64,000 nucleotides of DNA from Micrasema longulum (GCA_022494885.1 JAGVSM010000501.1:116263-180262), one strand, 5' to 3'. Positions 33,655 to 45,264 are shown, counted from the first letter of the stretch. Made by a program: numbers and translations. Notes: generated by a model from the letters alone, not told the origin.

Positions 33655-34120
33655 CTCAATGGTAAAAATAAATAAAGTAGAAAGGAGGAGAGATTAAGGA
33701 AGAGAAAGGAGATGTTTCTTCAGACGTGATTTAAACAGAGATACAGTAGTAACATCTTTGATAGTGATGATCCCACAGTCGAGCTGCAGAACTAGAACAA
33801 AGAGGCTTATCATGAACTGATAAGCGTTGAAAATTTTCAAGGAGGTATATAGAAGCGTTAGGACTATGAAGTACAGTAAACATAAGTGAGAGGGAGTGAT
33901 AGCCTCTTCACTTTCTAATTTTGAGACATCTTAGTTGCCAACAGAAATGAGGTCAAATTTCCTAAAACCAAAAATATATGAAGTCGTTCAAGTTTATCGA
34001 GTTGCTCACAGCTTACATTAGTCATGAAAACATCAGCGTAATCTTGAATGGGAAGTATTAATGCTTGTACGAGTGAGCATTTAGTATTATTGGAAATAAT
34101 TTTAGCAACCTTCAAAGTGA
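33655..34120 (-). mobile_element. jockey-like LINE family 4, minus fragment
   Basis: The minus strand reads SLVQALILPIQDYADVFMTN, EQLDKLERLHIFLVLGNLTS, then (other frames) the stretch shared with 53700-54225. LIxPIxDYADV is typical of jockey-type ORF2 after the RT. Confidence 0.75.
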
Positions 34121-34530
34121 TGTTTTGTTATTATTTATTTATTAATTTACTAACGGACTGAATCCATTAAAAAAAATGGCAAATATACATCCTTGTAATA
34201 CATACCAGAAAAATTGAAATAAAATAAAAATTTAGAAAATTAAAGCCTGGACAAAAATTTTAATAATAATTTCTACCTTAAGATACGATCTGGTCTATCT
34301 AAGTTATTGATGAAATCTAGAAAGACTTACACCAAAAAAGTCCATATCTTGTTTTGTCTCGTCTGGATAGTGAAGTCATGTGCTTTTTAAGGTTGATTTA
34401 AAGTTAGTCATCAATTTGATTTGTCAAATAAATTGTAGTATTTAAGTCCATTAAATAGGATTTTTGACTGTCCTACAAATGTGTTGATATTGAGATAAAG
34501 TCATTGATATTGATATTGATAATTTGAATA

Positions 34531-34730
34531 GGGTTGTGGTCCCGTGGCTAGTGTTGCGGACTCACGGATCAGAGGTCCGAGGTTCGAACCCCACTCTACC
34601 CCAACTTGATTCCCGATTTCTAATAGTGAGTTATTTACAACTATTTGAAAATGGCCCCAAAAATCTAAATATAAGGGTAAATAATAAGAACACAAATATT
34701 TCTTTAAATTTAAAAAAAAAAAAAATATAC
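34531..34730 (+). mobile_element. SINE family 1, best copy
   Basis: The head GGGTTGTGGTCCCGTGGCTA, then TTGCGGACTCACGGATCAGA and B box GAGGTTCGAACCCC. The body TTCTAATAGTGAGTTATTTA and a poly-A tail follow. The Pol III promoter looks intact. Confidence 0.85.
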
Positions 34731-35044
34731 CATCAGAGTATTATATTTGTGCAAATCAGCATTTTTTTGTTAATGTTATGTCATCCTCTTGCATTTTTCT
34801 CTTTGCGATTTTGTGTACAATTTTTATCTTCTCAAATTGCAACAAGCGTTTGTCAAACTGGTGTGTTATTTCGTATAATTAAGTAATAGAGGTTAAGTAA
34901 GGTGAGTTGTGTATACGTTTAATTCTTGTGGTGCAACACAAGTCTACAAAGGATAAAAGACTTAATATATCACTCTTGTTTATTAAATGATGAAGTTGTA
35001 TTTTTTTATTCTTACTTTGTTTTTTTTTTACTGATTTCTAAGTA

Positions 35045-35220
35045 TTATTTTTTTTTTGCACCACAACAGGCCAGAAGGCCCAATTACAGTAGTAAATTAC
35101 ATCACAGAACACCCATGCTTGAGAAAAATCACTTTTTTTGTGTTCTTGTTGGGAATCGAACCCAGAACCTTCCGTGTGTGAATCAAGCGTCTTGACCACT
35201 TTACCACGGAGGCCGCCACG
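35045..35220 (-). mobile_element. tRNA-derived SINE, family 2, copy 2
   Basis: Inverse of 23977-24155, with GGTTCTGGGTTCGATTCCCA at the B box, a better match to the Pol III consensus than copy 1. Confidence 0.8.
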
Positions 35221-35282
35221 GTTGTTGAAATTAATATTATTTACATCTTTTGAAAATTTTATTTTGAGTCATTTGTTTAGTT

Positions 35283-36205
35283 TTGTTTATTTATTTATTT
35301 ATTCACACTCGTTATCAAAATACAATTCCATATTCACTTTGCCCAGCTAACAAGGGTACATACCCCGTTCCAAGCTAGGCAATTACATTTTTATATATTA
35401 TAATAGTTAACAAATTAATATAGAGCACATACAAACAAAATATAAACTTATTCGGATACACATTTTGATTCATATACATACATACATATACATATATACA
35501 CACATGTATATATAAATATACACATATATACACATGTACATACACACACACGTACATACACCCATGCGCATACACATACATACATTCATAAAACATAGAC
35601 AATTTATTTATGCGAAACTTCATGGTTGTCATCTATAAATATATATTTTTTTAAAATTATTCCTTATTTTTTATATTTTATTTTCGACATCCAGTAAGAA
35701 TCTCCAATCCGTGGCATGCATCAACTTTTCTGACTCCCTACGACCAATGTCATGAAAGAGCGAGGTCAACACCTTCCGTAACTTGACAACACTTTCGTCT
35801 TTCCACGATTCTGGCAAAAGGTTATGGACCTTTTTGCCTACGTTATAGTGTTGTCTCGATGCCAGAACAGTGTTGACCCCTTCACTTAGTATCAGATCCC
35901 TATTAGAGTATCTTGTATTATGGTTGTGGTTGACGCTTGGGTAAATGTATAATTTCAGTCACTGATTTATTATTGTCCTTTTCTCGTTTTGGAAAGTTGT
36001 GTGTAATATTGTTCGTATATTCTTGTATTATGTCCATGTTTATTACATTTTTTAGTTCTAGTTCTAGTTCTTTGTCTACAATGATATCAGTGGCTAAAAT
36101 AAATTTTAAAGATTCTAGTTGAAAAAGTTCACTTACATTTAATTGCTTAGTTTTTTTAAAGAGTTCTTTAGTTGGTGTTAGATACGGAAGGTCATATACT
36201 ACCAT
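35283..36205 (-). mobile_element. LINE ORF2 C-terminus, 3' UTR hairpin and (AAAT)n tail
   Basis: The minus strand: TKELFKKTKQLNVSELFQLE, then (one frame later) HNTRYSNRDLILSEGVNTVL and NLLPESWKDE...FLLDV. H-N-T-R and L-P-x-S-W order the block as the jockey/CR1-like C-terminus. The 3' UTR contains a (TACA)n-rich tract at 35460-35595 and a two-tier hairpin at 35339-35382, then AAATA repeats at 35290. Confidence 0.75.
35460..35595. repeat. TACATA-type low-complexity tract
   Basis: Imperfect ATACATACATATA / ACACATGTATATA repeats. The apparent Tyr/Val/Cys-rich protein on the minus strand is an artefact of this tract. Confidence 0.8.
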
Positions 36206-36329
36206 TAAGATATTATTTTCATGTTATTGTAGTCTATTTTGGTTTCCTGTTACCCATAGTTGTTGAAAATAACATATTTACTTTTGACATATTTATGTAT
36301 TTGTAAACGCCCATAGTATTTTTATAATG

Positions 36330-36640
36330 ATAGATAGATTATCGTCACCGTCTTTTCAGCGGTGCATAGAGTACTTAAAATTCAGTGAATCTGTTTTTTT
36401 TATACGTGGAAGGAAAGGTGACCAATCTGTCGCTTCCGGTGCCATTCTGGGGACAATGAAATGTTGCAATGAAACATCACCTTTTAAAAAAATATACACG
36501 CCATGCCATGTATTGCATCCAGGATATCAAGCATGGTATGCAAATACGCCAATAACGACTTTACGAGGCGAAGTTTTTTTCCGTTCGATTTGATTTTTTG
36601 GGATTTTTACCGGAGAGTAATCATCGAGTTGGAAATCCTT
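36330..36640 (+). repeat. SINE family 3 end joined to repeat family E
   Basis: 36335-36375 has GCGGTGCATAGAGTACTT (family 3). 36405-36640 matches 58605-58780: TGTCGCTTCCGG, GGGGACAATGAAATGTTGCA, ACGCCAATAACGACTTTACG, CCGTTCGATTTGATTTTT. Confidence 0.55.
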
Positions 36641-36679
36641 GTCTAATATTCTGGTTCTATTTTTAACAGAACCCGTATT

Positions 36680-36955
36680 CATCTAACATGTTTATTTATG
36701 TTTTTATTTATTTATTTATTTACTTCTTTATTCATTTATTCATTTAGTTATTTATTTCATTTTTATTTTTATTTTTATTTATTTATTTCATTTTTTTTAA
36801 TTTTTAATTTTATTTTTTTATTTATTTATTTCTTTCTTATTTATTAATTAATTAATTAATTAATTAATTTATTTATTTATATATTTATTTATTTATTTAT
36901 ATATGTATATATATTTTTTATTTATTTTTTAATTTATTTGCTTACTTGTTTGTTT
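36680..36955. repeat. (TTTA)n simple repeat, ~275 bp
   Basis: Interrupted TTTATTTATTTA with a TTAATTAATTAA stretch near 36845. Confidence 0.95.
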
Positions 36956-37184
36956 TCGTTTAGAATATGCCTGGTCTCCCTTCTATGTAGGCCGGATAAA
37001 TCATATTAAATCGTCGCAATGCCGTCTGCAAAATAAAATAGCATAGATGATCGGCCTCGAGAGGGGAGACTACAATAACGTAAAAATAACACTAACCATT
37101 GATGATTAATTTACCAAATTTAAATTTTATATTTGAATCACTTACTTTGTGGTTATTCATTATAATAAAATAAATTAAATAAAA

Positions 37185-37850
37185 AAATGTTTTTAACAAT
37201 TTATTTTTAATTTTCAAACAAGCTTCTTTATCAAGGTATACTTAAGGTTAAAATTCATAAATGGGGTTTAGAATTCCAACCATCTATGCGTTTTGTAGCT
37301 GCAGGATATGTTTAAATCCAGCTCTTATTTGTAAACGATTTTGAAAAAATAATAAAATAAAAACAAAATTTAATATTTTTAATAATGTAAATGGGGGCTA
37401 GGCTTTATACCGTCCATTCGCTCTGTAGCAGCAAGACATGATGTAATCTAGCGCCTGTCTGTTATCCTTTATTAAATTAAATTAAAAGGCATTTAGCCGT
37501 GTACACACTAATAAATAAAAAGAAAAAAAAAACATTTAAACGAGGAACTTGAATCCCAACCGTCAATGCGCTATGTAGCTGCAAGACATGTTAGGATATT
37601 GTAATGCTCCCTAGAGGTGATTTAAAAAAATTACGCTATATAAACTACCCGCAATAATAATACGTAACTTATGAATTCTATTCTTTTTTATTTTATCTAT
37701 GTTTACTAAATACTTCACGTGGAGCTTATAAATCAAGTATTTATGTCTTAGCAGGATGGGAAGCGTAATGTAAAATGGGCACGATTCTTAAAACTAGACA
37801 GGAGTGGATTAAGGGAAAACTTGTTTATTGGGTTATTGATTATTTTTCTT
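37185..37850. mobile_element. repeat family D split by a CR1/L2-tailed element
   Basis: 37185-37235 and 37662-37850 match 61190-61270 and 61275-61450 (AATTCTATTC-TTTTTTATTT, TTCACGTGGAGC, GACAGGAGTGGATTAAG). The piece between is absent from the 61 kb copy. Confidence 0.7.
37236..37661 (+). mobile_element. CR1/L2-tailed non-autonomous element, copy 2
   Basis: Three monomers (centred near 37290, 37420 and 37565) each with CCATCTATGCG-TTTTGTAGCTGCA or close. The right end TCCCTAGAGGTGATTT...TTACGCTATATAAACT precedes (AAT)n. Boundaries come from the empty site at 61265, so this copy gives a length of about 426 bp. Confidence 0.75.
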
Positions 37851-38600
37851 ATTATGAGTCGCTTTTTTAATTTTTATGATTTCCATGTTGTCTAATTTTA
37901 ATATTTTATTTTCAACATGAAGAACTTTTTATCCAGTGCCTTTGTTGAAATTATGACATTTTGTGATGATAAAAAATTGACAAAATGTGGTTGTTGTCGG
38001 TTGCAGTGTTTTGGCGATCATGGATAAATATTATATAAGTCAGAAAACGTAATATTGAGTTCGCATTTTGCATAAAACTGTTAAACGGTATCTCAGCGTA
38101 AAATGACGAGTTTCTTTTCTTCAATATTTTTATGTCCTTTAAATTTAGAGCGTAAAATTCTTTTAAAAGTGACAAAAAACCTTTAAGACGTAAAACACAT
38201 TTTTGCTAACAAGTAAATCCGATATTGGTGATATGGCTAAATTGCCGCGCTGGAGAAAGCTTTTAAAATGGTTTCCCTACTTATTTACGATCAGTTCGAC
38301 CTTTAAATTATTGGATGCTTACACATTTTTCTGTGTTTATTGATTTGTGTTTCAACTCTAAAACATCATTTTTTTTCATGCTTTCAATATTTCAAAAAAA
38401 TTAAAAATATTTTGAGAATTGAATAAGTCAAAGACATTTGCGGTGCCTTTGAGCTGTCGTTGGCTAGTTTAAGTCGCATCTGGACTAAACCAATGACGCT
38501 TTGTCCAAAATTTACGTTTTTGAGATAAGTAAGCAGAATCTAGTCTCTAAATATATTTTTTATCCTAATATTCTAAAAATACGTTTAAATGAAAATTCTC
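37851..38600. other. no recognisable feature
   Basis: AT-rich; no ORF with family resemblance, no clear repeat. Confidence 0.5.
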
Positions 38601-38689
38601 AATATTACGAGGGCTGACTTTAAAGTTTAGTAGTTACAAACGATTTAGATGTGACGTTCAATAAAAAAGTTCGAACCGTCAGTAGGGTC

Positions 38690-39110
38690 GCAGTGAGTCA
38701 CATTTTGCTGGAGGTTGTGATTCTATAAAATGCTACAAACGCCTAGTTGCATTCCACCGGCAATGCTATTGACTAGTCCAACTCGTTAGCGTCCACGTCA
38801 CGAACCATGGGCAATGGATTCACACTCATAACGGTGTGATCACAGCAGATAACAAGAGGATGAAAGGCGAATTTCTGGCGCCTCCAAATCAGAACCAACC
38901 AGCTAAGGGAAGGTAGCCCCGACAGAAAAATCCACCAGGGAAGGCAACGGGAAACCCCTCTGGTCATTTTTCCTCAGGAATCACTATGGCGAGTACATTC
39001 AACAAGAAGTTGTCCTGGCCTCGGAGTGGCGCAGGACCAATATGCTTTCGCTGTAGTGATCGCCAACGTCGGGGGTACCTGGTAAGGCACCGCAAAGAAA
39101 AATAAGATTT
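38690..39110 (+). mobile_element. 5' region of a LINE, untranslated or ORF start
   Basis: TTTTTCCTCAGGAATCACTA, GGCGAGTACATTCAACAAGA, AGTGGCGCAGGACCAATATG, GTAGTGATCGCCAACGTCGG match the minus strand of 40715-40870. Much GC-richer than the flanks. No protein domain is recognised; assignment to a LINE is inferred from general look and dispersed copies. Confidence 0.45.
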
Positions 39111-39194
39111 AAATTAAACGTTTGTTATTGTTAAAATTGTGACAGATTAAATCGATTGTAGTGGCTTATAAAAAGTCAATTTTATGAAAAAAAT

Positions 39195-39590
39195 TAAATT
39201 CACGTTAAAACACAAATTTTCGTTGCATGAGTTTAACGAATTTAGTAAAGACCTAATCGAACAAAATCCTAGAATGTTAACCATTGGTTATGAATCACAA
39301 TCAGAAAGGACTGTTTACTCCTGGTTTTGCAGAATTTCGTCGTGCTCGTGCTTTTGTCAGTGACGAATTTCGTGAAAGTCGACCAACATTTGGTTTTTGT
39401 TCCAAAAAACATCAATGCTGTGCGCTAACATGGTTGAACAGTACGAGCCATATTGCTTACCTAGAGATAGAAGCATCCTTAAACATATCTAAAACTGCAA
39501 TAAAAAAATCGGCCCGAATGGATTTTGCATAACTTGACCGAAGTTCATGAAAAGGTTCTAGTCAATTAGGAGCTCCTACCCCAGTTGGAG
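39195..39590 (+). pseudogene. mariner transposase N-terminal relic
   Basis: SERTVYSWF, then after a one-base frameshift at about 39333 AEFRRARAFVSDEFRESRPT, IAYLEIEASLNISKTAIKK: the paired helix-turn-helix of mariner transposases. The catalytic half is missing. Confidence 0.85.
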
Positions 39591-39712
39591 GTGGTCAGTA
39601 AAAGTGATTTATTTATTACATGGCGAATACATAAATATTGAATTAAATTATGTCACGCGAGTATTACTGCAATGGTGTGTTAAGCTGACTGGGCTGACTG
39701 AGTGAGATAATC

Positions 39713-39895
39713 GGGTTGTGCCTAGTGTCTCGGACTCACGGCTCAAAGATCTGTGGTCTGAATCCCCTTCTACTCCAACTTGATTCCCATTTTCTAATAG
39801 TGAATTATTTATAACTCGTTTAAAATAAAACTAAAAATGAAAGATTTGGGTATATCATAAGAACGTAAATATTTCTTTTTCTGTAAAAAAAAAAG
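39713..39895 (+). mobile_element. SINE family 1, copy 6
   Basis: GGGTTGTGCCTAGTGTCTCG, TCAAAGATCTGTGGTCTGAA (B box mutated), CTAATAGTGAATTATTTATA, poly-A. Confidence 0.75.
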
Positions 39896-39919
39896 AAGAA
39901 ATATAGTTAATGTAGCTCA

Positions 39920-40070
39920 GGACGTTGAATTTATGTGAACGTATGTCTTATGTGCAAAACTGTTGCTCCTGCAGAATTTAATGTTTTGTAACTAATAGAA
40001 AACGCTGAGTTGCTTCTTGCAGTCGTTGCTCTATATTTTTAGTGAAATCACTTACCACCTATTCCTTATC
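39920..40070 (+). repeat. repeat family A, partial
   Basis: Matches 7650-7790 as described there. Confidence 0.55.
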
Positions 40071-40714
40071 AATCAATGGACTATAAAAACAAAAAAAATA
40101 TTCTTTAATTTCTTTTGTAAAAACTTGAAAGACAGACAATATCCAATATTGTTTACTCAAAATTAAGAAAAAATAATAATGGCACAATATTGGCTCATAG
40201 AGCACTAAAACGATTACTTTATTTTCGTGAAAACAGCTGCATTTTGTTTATGATGATGATAATGCAAATTACAAAAGTCTAATTAAAATCTAATTTGAAT
40301 TTGGTTTTAATGAATATTTAATTGAGTTATTTTCATTGTTAAATAGAGCAAAACGGTTTGTGTTTTGCCAAAGCAATGTCATCTGGTTTAATCGAGATTA
40401 AAACCCAAAAAAAGACTGAATTTCTTGACAGATAAAGAGGAAGGTACGATTAACATGGCTACAAATTGAATTGGAACAAAAAGTATGTACGTTAAACCGG
40501 GACGTGTGTGGGAAGTGGAGACTGTAGGGCAGTGAGCAAATTACTGTCAGGGTATTCGAATAACTCATAACTGAAATAATCGATTATACAAATCATTATT
40601 TTCATTTGATTTTTTTTGTATATACACATCTGTGTATTAGCAAGCTTATCGCGGAATGACCATTTCTTCCAACCAACTAATAAAATAAATAGGAATATCA
40701 ATACGACTTCTTCT

Positions 40715-40870
40715 TGCGGTTACTTGTCAGGTGTCCACGACGTCGGGGATCACTGCAGCAAATGTGTTTTGGTCCTGCGCTACTCTTGTATTCTGCAGCC
40801 AAGACAACTGCTTATGGGACGTACTCACCATGGTGATTCCTGGGAATTTTTTTAACTTAAAATAACCTAT
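40715..40870 (-). mobile_element. LINE 5' region, inverse copy
   Basis: Inverse of 38985-39110: GTGTCCACGACGTCGGGGAT, CACTGCAGC, TTTTGGTCCTGCGCTACTCT, CACCATGGTGATTCCTGGGA. Confidence 0.45.
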
Positions 40871-41325
40871 GGGAATCCCAACCAGCCCAGTAATAGCATA
40901 TACATTTGTGAATTATTTGAAATCAGTTTAATTAAACCAAGTAATTTTATAGAAACGGTATGTTAATGATGTTATTTGTGCGTTCACTGGAAGTGATCGC
41001 CGACTCAAATTATTCCTCAACATCTTTAATTTATTTCATCCCAAAATTCAATTTACAGTAGAAATATAACAAAATCACTCTTTAAACTTTTAAGACATAA
41101 ATTAATCAATAATCTATAACAAAATCGAATTAAAAATATATCACAAACCTATCTGATAAAAGAATTCATAATTTTTCCAACAATCCAACCTCACATAAGC
41201 ATTCCACATTCCACATTCCACTCTATGATTCACAGCTTATTAAATATCCCAATGTCAAAAAATATATTTTTGATAGAAGTTAACACCATCAAAACGATTG
41301 CTTTAAATAATGGGTATAACCCAAA
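40871..41325. other. no recognisable feature
   Basis: AT-rich unique-looking DNA. Confidence 0.5.
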
Positions 41326-41333
41326 TATAGTAA

Positions 41334-41835
41334 CAATATTTTGAGTTTGTCCAAATTTTTAAAGACAAGGACTGCATTTAACTCCCTGGGGAGCTGTTTA
41401 TATTAACATATTTTAACCAATATGTTAATATAAACAGCTCCCCAGGGAGTCGAATCCAGTCGTTGTCTACAAAAATTTGGACAAACCTTAAAATATTGTT
41501 GATAAATGCACCTGGTCCATGAAGAAGTATAGAAATTGAAAAAATAACATTTTCAGGCGTTGCCTAGTTTGTAGGTGAAATAACTCAATTAGATGAATCT
41601 CACCCGCATAAATAAAAATTTCAGCTCTTTAACTTCACAAACATCGATAGATGAAAGAATTGAACGAATATAGATGTTCAAATATGGGCAGAATGCTGAA
41701 TGTTACACAGTGTGTAAAGTGGCCACTTAAACCAGCCGTTGACAGGTCATAAGCCCTGTAGATGCCTAGACTTCTTTATCGCCTTTTCTTAAATGTTCTT
41801 CATCTCTGTTGTAATATGTTAACCAAATATAGTAG
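41334..41835 (+). mobile_element. fold-back family F with outer-module hairpin
   Basis: 41334-41412 and 41419-41498 are facing ~80 bp arms (about 90% identical by eye) separated by 6 bp: CTCCCTGGGGAGCTGTTTAT / ATAAACAGCTCCCCAGGGAG. Internal part and right arm follow: GAATGTTACACAGTGTGTAA, TGCCTAGACTTC, TTCTTCATCTCTGTTGTAAT. Confidence 0.85.
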
Positions 41836-42089
41836 ATAATATAAATATATTATTATATTGTAGATAGTAACGAAAAACGTTCAAAGTAAATATTTGTTTT
41901 ATTTATTATTTTTATTTTATTTATTAAAAGAAAACAACAGCCATTATAGCAAAAAAATAAATATTTACAAATAAACCAAAATTAGAAGCCAATTATAGTT
42001 TTCTATGCATTACTTATTAGTACTTAGAGTAAACATTATTATGTTATAATAAAAGTTATACTCATTATGTAATTAAGACATATTGTAAC

Positions 42090-42420
42090 TATTGTATAAA
42101 TTCCATAATGTGTTTTGTTTTTATGAGAAAAATAAAATAAAATAAAAATAAAATAAAATAAAATAGAATTACTAAATACAAGTCAAAAAAAGAAGAAAAA
42201 AATTGTAACTTTAAAAAGCCACCCCGCATCAATCTACACCTAAAAAATAAACAAAATTTTACAAAAACAATGAAATCATAAAAAAATAAAAGAAAAAGTT
42301 TTTTTTTATTCGGACTTAAAAAATCCTTTCGCCGGCGAATCCATACGGAGTAACCCCAGATTAGCCCTCCCTCCTTTCTTCTTTTAAACAAGTTCATTAA
42401 TTACAATATTAAAGAGTAAG
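42090..42420 (-). mobile_element. LINE family 4, 3' end
   Basis: The minus strand has CTCCGTATGGATTCGCCGGC, GAAAGGATTTTTTAAGTCCG, matching CTCCATACGGATCCGCTGGC, GAAAAGATCTTTTAAGATCG at 54168-54210. A (TAAAA)n tail at 42120-42170. Confidence 0.6.
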
Positions 42421-44217
42421 AAAAAAAAAATCGGTTGGTACAGTTAGACAAAATTATAATTATCATTTTCAATTAGGGTTCTAGCATTTTCTTTAAATTT
42501 GTTTAAAGTGGGGAAATATATATCGATTTCAGTTTAAAAACGTCTGTTAATTATTTAGAATTCTAGAAAAAGATGCATTCTTATTATTCAAACATATATG
42601 TTCAAACACCATAGATTTAAATGACAATAAACGATGGGAGAGATTTTTTTAAGTTCACAATTCATAAATAAAATTTGGTAGTATACTATCAAATTTTAAG
42701 AGATTTGCCCAGCGACAAATAACAATTTTTCGGAATATACTGAACATATTTTAACTAATAACAGTTCTCGCATAACTGTGCAGTCGGAAGATTGTGTGTG
42801 GGGTTGTCGCCATTTTTTGAAGTTATTAATGAATGAACGTCGAGCCCATCTCAGATCACTACGATTAAAACATCAAACCAACCACAAAATATTTATTGTA
42901 GTTATTTAAAAGATAATTAAAGCCGATTTTATGAAATGAAAAGAAAAAAGATACTGATAGTTTAGATGTCAAATTTTTAGGGAAGCATTGATTCGATCCA
43001 ATATATGGACGGACCGCGCATGGTGGCTAACACCATAACAATATGGCAGAAATGCGTGAACCCGGAAATGGAAATAGACATATTGAAAGTAAATCCCAAG
43101 GAATTTTTAACGACTCGTTTAGAACCTTAAGCTTTTGTTTCAATTTTATATTTTTTACTCTTCACAAAATATTTTTAATTGATAATGATACATTAAAAAT
43201 ATATAAAAATTAAGGAAATACATAAATGTTTATGTTTTTTTAGGAAGTAGCCTTATTAAAATAAGCTTTGCGTTATTTTTATCGAAATATTTCGTAATTA
43301 AATATATTTCAAGGTGTTCTGTAAACAAATGTTTTGAAAATCTTTTCTGCTCAATTTTTATATTAAAAAACAATGAACTGAAATTTTTTATAACAATTTG
43401 AAATTTGTTATCTTGTTTTTTAATACATTTTGTATATTAAACTGAAGAGCCAAGCTTAATTATTAATCGTATTTTTAAAAAAGCGCTTGATGTTAAACAA
43501 AAAATATCACAGTTTGAAGTTTATGTGATTTTACATATTTTTGCATAACACCATCAAGCTTTATAAGCTATCTTGCGTAGCTTTGAAACCAATCGGTAAA
43601 AATATAAAATAAAAGGCTAAAACAATTTGTGTTATTTAAATTTTAAATACAGATTTATCACGTTTGGTTGTTAAAGTAGTGATGCCCTGATGGTGATAAT
43701 ATTTTTAACTCTCTATCAGTATATTAATTAATCGTTACTCTAACCGGTTATTAATTTTTTGATAATAATTAATCAGTTATTTCGAAACTAGTGCTGGGCG
43801 AGTTTCACAGGGGAAGAAAGAACAAACCATGGCGGGGGTGGAATTTGATGAAAAAATTAAATAAAACCTCGCTGCAATGTCCCGTTTAGTCGCAAGAGAT
43901 GGATCACCTATTTCGCATTACTCCATGTTAGAGGATGATGAGATTGGGAGGGAGAACGGTTAGGGTGGGTTGAAATTGTTAGTAAATTGAAATAAAAGAA
44001 AACAGGTTATTTTTCCTATGTCAATTCCATGCTATTGAATAGTATTTTGAAGATTCAATAGCTAAAAATTATATTTTTTTATAGAAAATCAGTAAAATTA
44101 TGACTTTTGTATTATAGCATTTGTATTGATTTCATTTAAAAAATCACTTTAATTTTTTATCGAAGAAAACTGTTTTGTGGAAAAATTTATAAATATGGAT
44201 ATAAAACATATGTGTAA
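42421..44217. other. no recognisable feature (1.8 kb)
   Basis: No ORF or repeat match seen. 42770-42890 and 42990-43080 are less AT-rich than the rest but show no motif. Confidence 0.5.
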
Positions 44218-44445
44218 AACAATATTTTGAGTTTGTCCAAATTTTTCAAAACACAAACATCAACAGATGAAAGAATTGAAGGAATATAGATGTTCAAATA
44301 TAGGCAGAATGGTGAATGTTACACAGTGTGTAAAGTGGCCACTTAAACCAGCCATTGACAGGTCATAAGCCCTGTAGATGCCTAAACTTCCATATAACCT
44401 TCTCTTAAATGTTCTTCATCTCTGTTGTAATATGTCAATATGTGT
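44218..44445 (+). mobile_element. fold-back family F, deleted copy
   Basis: Outer module (CAATATTTTGAGTTTGTCCA) joins directly to the internal part (CATCAACAGATGAAAGAATT) and the right arm; the left inner arm is missing. Confidence 0.8.
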
Positions 44446-44629
44446 ATAAGTAAAAAAGTATATTATAAATTTATAATTTCAAAAAGGTTTTTTTATGATA
44501 TAATTTTATTTTGCCCGGTAAATCCTTGCTTTTAAAATGTCTGTCTTATAACAGGTAGTAAAAGTTAAGCAGGCAGTATGTATTGTATTTCAAAGAAATA
44601 TTTTGCGATGAAACAACCACAATAACAAA

Positions 44630-45170
44630 CTATTACGTTGTTTTCCGTAGGGGTGGGCAGAGAGAATGAAACGCCATACCAACGTAGTTATGCAGAAAGC
44701 AGCCAGCAATAGAAAAGTAAAGCTGAGATAATAGCACCTTTGTGAAAAGCGTGAATTATCAAATCTACACTACAGTTGGAATGTTTTTGACTTAAACAAA
44801 CAATAAACAATGAAAACACTAGTTTTTTTAACATAAAAAACAATAATCTATTTATGTTTTTGACCAGATTTAATGATTTTAAATTTACTTCTAAATTTTT
44901 TTAGTGCTGTGGGTGTTTTCTGAAAATTGAGAAAATTCATTTTTGTGATCGACTATTTTAAGAAGGTTATTTATACAGTTTTTTCGTATAAAAGCGGTCT
45001 AGCTGTTTTTAACAAAACATAGAATTGAATTTACTGCACCCGATAACCTCAATATATCATTTTTTCAATGTTGTAGACTGGCTGCTTTCTGCATAACTTA
45101 ATTGACAGTTTTTGCATACATTTTTTGTTTACCCTACATTCATACATTTTCTCATGCTTGAATTTTTCAT
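44630..45170 (-). mobile_element. RTE-like family 1, 3' end split by a MITE
   Basis: 44636-44685 (CGTTGTTTTCCGTAGGGGTG, GGCAGAGAGAATGAAACGCC) and 45120-45165 (TTTACCCTACATTCATACAT, TTTCTCATGC) are parts of one RTE 3' end. Confidence 0.7.
44686..45098. mobile_element. MITE with perfect 21 bp terminal inverted repeats
   Basis: AGTTATGCAGAAAGC...CCAG at the left is exactly complementary to CTGG...GCTTTCTGCATAACT at the right. 413 bp, no ORF, inserted in an RTE fragment. Confidence 0.85.
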
Positions 45171-45264
45171 TTCATAAATATGATTAAAAAAACAGTACTG
45201 TACCTTGTTTTGTTTAAGTATAGTCGGAATTTTGGCGTTTTTTTTACCTAAATATTTTAATTTT

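Noticed and set aside
34531..34605. Possible functional tRNA gene
   Set aside because: The head lacks a convincing acceptor stem and is followed by a repeated body and poly-A tail shared with six other copies, so it is a SINE.
35375..35632. Tyr/Val/Cys-rich 85-residue ORF on the minus strand
   Set aside because: Translation of a TACATA low-complexity tract.
36680..36955. Possible scaffold/matrix attachment or origin-like AT tract
   Set aside because: Plain (TTTA)n microsatellite; no further support.
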